A program made the position numbers and the translations under genes. Below the pieces are notes generated by a model that saw only the letters and a program-made list of their open reading frames with translations, did not search any database and was not told where the DNA came from. A stretch of DNA of 64,000 nucleotides from Paracoccaceae bacterium Fryx2. GTDB taxonomy: Bacteria; Pseudomonadota; Alphaproteobacteria; Rhodobacterales; Rhodobacteraceae. The DNA lies in the NCBI GenBank assembly GCA_032334235.1, contig JAVSGI010000005.1, forward strand, positions 3,234,501 through 3,298,500, in the 5' to 3' direction. Positions 61,783 through 64,000 of the stretch are shown here, piece after piece; the stretch's first letter is position 1, and each line of letters starts with the position of its first letter.

Positions 61783-63321
61783 TCAATGGTAATAGCTGCC
61801 GCCACGAATGTTGGCGTGCTGGAGGGGGGCGACCTCTTCGGAGCCTTCCAGGAAGGCGCGATCGAGGCCGGTCTTGAGGATCGAACGAATGGAGGTGACG
61901 GTGCGGGCCCGGATGGTCACACCCCGCTGGCAGGCCGCATCAACGCGCTCCGGCCCATAGGTTTTGACCAAGGCCAGCACACCCAGGCAGGTGCGGAACC
62001 CCTGTTCAGGATGGGGGCGGTCAGCCATCACCATCTCGCAAAAGGCGGCGACGGCGGGGCCGGTCTTGGTTGCCTGCGCCAGCATTCTGGCCGGGGTCCA
62101 TTCGGCAAAGCGACGATGGGCCGATGGCATATGGTCGGCCACGGTGACATGGCTGCGCCGCCCCGGGGTGCGCACGTGGCTCGCAACCCTCTGACCACGA
62201 TGGAATATCTCGACCGTCTGGCCGCTTGTGCGAACATCGACCTCTTGTTTGATCAGCGCGAAGGGCACGGAATACCATGAGCTGTCGACCTCAACGTGAT
62301 AGTCGGGTGCCACGCGGGCGCGCTTCCAGCGGGCGAAGACATAAGGTTCGGGCGGTAGGGGCTGAAGATTGGGCCGATCCAAAGTGGCAAACAGATCGGC
62401 GCGGCTGGCGCCATAGCCGCGCATCACGCGCATGTTCAACTCGTCCAGCAGCCGCCGGATCGCCACGTTCAACTCGGCCAATGAGAAGAACCGGTGGTTC
62501 CGCAGCCGCGCCAGAATCCAGCGTTGTGCCACTTGGACAGCCACTTCCACCTTCGCCTTGTCCCGGGGTTTGCGCGGCCGGGCGGGCAGAACGGCGGTGC
62601 CATAATGCGCCGCCATCTCGGCATAGGTCCGGTTCAGCCCCGGATCAAACCGGTCTGCCTTGATCACGGCGGACTTCAGATTGTCCGGAACCACCGCCTT
62701 TGGCACGCCGCCCAGAAAGGCGAACATCCGGATATGCGCGAGGATCCAATCTTCCAACCCCTCCGATGCCACCGCCTCGGCATAGGTGTGATTCGATGCC
62801 CCCATTGCCGCCACGAACAGCTTCATGGCCCGCGCTTCGCCGGTCGTGGGGTCGATCACGTCGATGGTGTCGCCGGCAAAGTCAACGAACACCTTCTCGC
62901 CGCCCACATGTGTCTGGCGCATCGTCGGGCGCACCCGACCCTTCCAAGCCTCGTAATGCGTGCAAAACCAAGTATAGGCAAAACCCCCGGGGTGCGCGGC
63001 ACGGTATTCTTCCCAGAGCAGCATCCGCGTCACCCCAGGGCGGCGCAACTCGCGGTCAATCTCCGCCCAGTCGGGCACAAGCCGCTCCGCGTCCGGCACC
63101 GTGGGCGGGGCTGGAAACAAAAGAAGTTCAAGGCTGTCGTCATCGATCCCCTCCGGCAAGGGCCACGTGAGCCCGGCATGACGCGCCCGTTGGGTGTAGC
63201 TTCCGACGCTCCCCTTGCTCAGACCGAGGGAAGCGGCAATGGACCGCTCGCTCAGGCCTTGCCCAAGCTTCAATCGCAAAACATCTCGTATCCGGCGCAT
63301 GTTCAATCGTCCTGTCGGCAT
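61783..63321 (-). CDS. istA: IstA transposase (copy C)
   Basis: The protein is the same as in copy A. The DDE residues are intact. Confidence 0.95.
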   Translation of the reverse strand: MPTGRLNMRRIRDVLRLKLGQGLSERSIAASLGLSKGSVGSYTQRARHAGLTWPLPEGIDDDSLELLLFPAPPTVPDAERLVPDWAEIDRELRRPGVTRMLLWEEYRAAHPGGFAYTWFCTHYEAWKGRVRPTMRQTHVGGEKVFVDFAGDTIDVIDPTTGEARAMKLFVAAMGASNHTYAEAVASEGLEDWILAHIRMFAFLGGVPKAVVPDNLKSAVIKADRFDPGLNRTYAEMAAHYGTAVLPARPRKPRDKAKVEVAVQVAQRWILARLRNHRFFSLAELNVAIRRLLDELNMRVMRGYGASRADLFATLDRPNLQPLPPEPYVFARWKRARVAPDYHVEVDSSWYSVPFALIKQEVDVRTSGQTVEIFHRGQRVASHVRTPGRRSHVTVADHMPSAHRRFAEWTPARMLAQATKTGPAVAAFCEMVMADRPHPEQGFRTCLGVLALVKTYGPERVDAACQRGVTIRARTVTSIRSILKTGLDRAFLEGSEEVAPLQHANIRGGSYYH

Positions 63322-63470
63322 CAAGCCACCCCTTCATTCCTGAAGGCGCAACTATCCTCAATTTGCCGACCAGACCTGCCCGCGATCCCGCGAAATCAGT
63401 GCCCAGCTTCACGCGAAATGACTGCCCATGATCCCGTGAAATCGATGCCCACCATCAAGCGAAACACGCA

Positions 63471-63767
63471 ATGATGGAGAAGCGTGCCGCCGGGAACCGC
63501 TCCGCCAGCACGGGGATCAGCCGCCTAATCTTGGCCCAGTAGAGAAACGGCTCGCCACCCCAAAGCTCAATGCTTTCCGGGGCACCAGTGATCCAGCCGT
63601 CGAGCTGGACCAGAAAGTGTTCAACATCCACCAGTTTCGAGACAGTGGCATCCGCAATCTGGAACGCTTGGTTGCAATAGCTGCAAGCGTAGTTGCACGA
63701 CAGACCCAGCTGGATTTTCAGAATACGGGGTGCGCGGGACTTGCCAAGGGGCTTGTCTTTCGCCACC
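63471..63767 (-). pseudogene. radical SAM protein, N-terminal part (between two IS21 copies)
   Basis: Its residues include RILKIQLGLSCNYACSYCNQ with the CX3CX2C motif that binds the catalytic 4Fe-4S cluster and S-adenosylmethionine, then SIELWGGEPFLYW, the GGEP motif. The start of the gene lies beyond copy D, which cut it again at 63768. The 297-base piece is stranded between two direct IS21 copies. Confidence 0.88.
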
Positions 63768-64000
63768 TGCGGATTTCGCGGAGAATGGGCGCTGATTTCG
63801 CGCGATCGTGGGCACGCGTTTCGCGCCATTCTGGGCAGTCATTTCACGGGATCGTGGGCAGGCTGGCCGACGCTTTCATGGAGTCAGGCTTGAACGATTT
63901 GGTCAAGCTTTTTTGTGACGGCGGAGCGCCTGCGCAGGCTTTCACCTGAGAGGGTGAGGCGGTGTGCGTTGTGAACGAGGCGGTCGAGGATGGCATCTGC
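63768..64000 (-). mobile_element. IS21-family element, copy D (partial, runs off the window)
   Basis: The first 233 bases are the same terminal sequence as in copy C, starting TGCGGATTTCGCGG. The left flank reads TTTCGCCACC. The other end and the target duplication lie outside. It has the same orientation as copy C. Confidence 0.93.
63884..64000 (-). CDS. istB: IstB C-terminus (copy D, partial)
   Basis: By alignment with copy C (istB stop 116 bases inside the element), the istB stop is at 63884 and the rest runs off the window. Confidence 0.88.
   Translation of the reverse strand, partial: ADAILDRLVHNAHRLTLSGESLRRRSAVTKKLDQIVQA

Larger units (their letters stand above)
60893..63470 (-). mobile_element. 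IS21-family element, copy C (complete, 2578 bp)
   Basis: Ends are as in copies A and B. ATGATGGA flanks it at 60885-60892 and 63471-63478, a perfect 8-bp target duplication. It splits the radical SAM gene after the codons for RFSI. Confidence 0.95.

Noticed and set aside
1-64000. Plasmid backbone
   Set aside because: No repABC, partition or conjugation genes are visible; the only replication genes are phage- or satellite-like, and a tRNA junction points to chromosomal integration.

Overview
The window looks like accessory DNA from an alphaproteobacterium, most likely of the Rhodobacterales. The GC content is high. There is a GAAC-N7-GAAC SOS box of the alphaproteobacterial type in front of umuDC, phage early genes of the kind found in Rhodobacter and Paracoccus relatives, and the 3' half of an initiator tRNA used as an attachment site. 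Several mobile elements lie side by side and are broken up by insertion sequences. Three complete copies of a 2578-bp IS21-family element (8-2585, 34421-36998, 60893-63470) and the start of a fourth (63768 onward) encode the same proteins.

Left region (about 2.6-17.9 kb): a compact phage-like element. It has an integrase, two small DNA-binding regulators, a Toprim/VirE-type primase-helicase, both terminase subunits, a portal, a protease-capsid fusion, a gpW-like connector and a DUF2190 decoration protein, but no tail or lysis genes. This is the gene content of a capsid-forming satellite (cf-PICI) or of a prophage that has lost its tail half. A XamI-type restriction-modification cassette sits inside the head operon, a nuclease plus HhH-glycosylase pair sits where tail genes would start, and a repeat field of GGGTCCGGGT units lies just before terS.

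Middle region (about 18-40 kb): the remains of a second element. It holds small cargo genes, a tRNA-like relic with an integrase tail, SOS-controlled umuDC (the UmuD catalytic Ser is Cys), and a long leftward chain of mostly overlapping phage early genes. That chain includes an excisionase-like gene, a VRR-NUC nuclease, a replication protein with four internal dyad iterons, a decayed DUF6362 gene and a cytosine methyltransferase overlapped by a second credible frame. An IS graveyard follows (IS1380, IS256, IS66 and IS21 remnants), then a tyrosine integrase and the 3' half of tRNA-fMet with its terminator, which probably marks a former chromosomal junction.

Right region (40-64 kb): a large UPF0149-tailed protein, a nuclease/helicase group (SNase, RecD2-like, exonuclease I) and a complete type III BREX defence operon (WYL regulator, brxF, brxC, pglXI, brxHII, pglZ, brxA). 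Most of pglXI is AT-richer than its neighbours, as if the methyltransferase allele had been swapped. Convergent with BREX is a radical SAM/SPASM gene cut twice by IS21. Removing one copy and its 8-bp duplication restores the reading frame exactly.

All family assignments come from reading the sequence, with no database search. GC contrasts were judged by eye.
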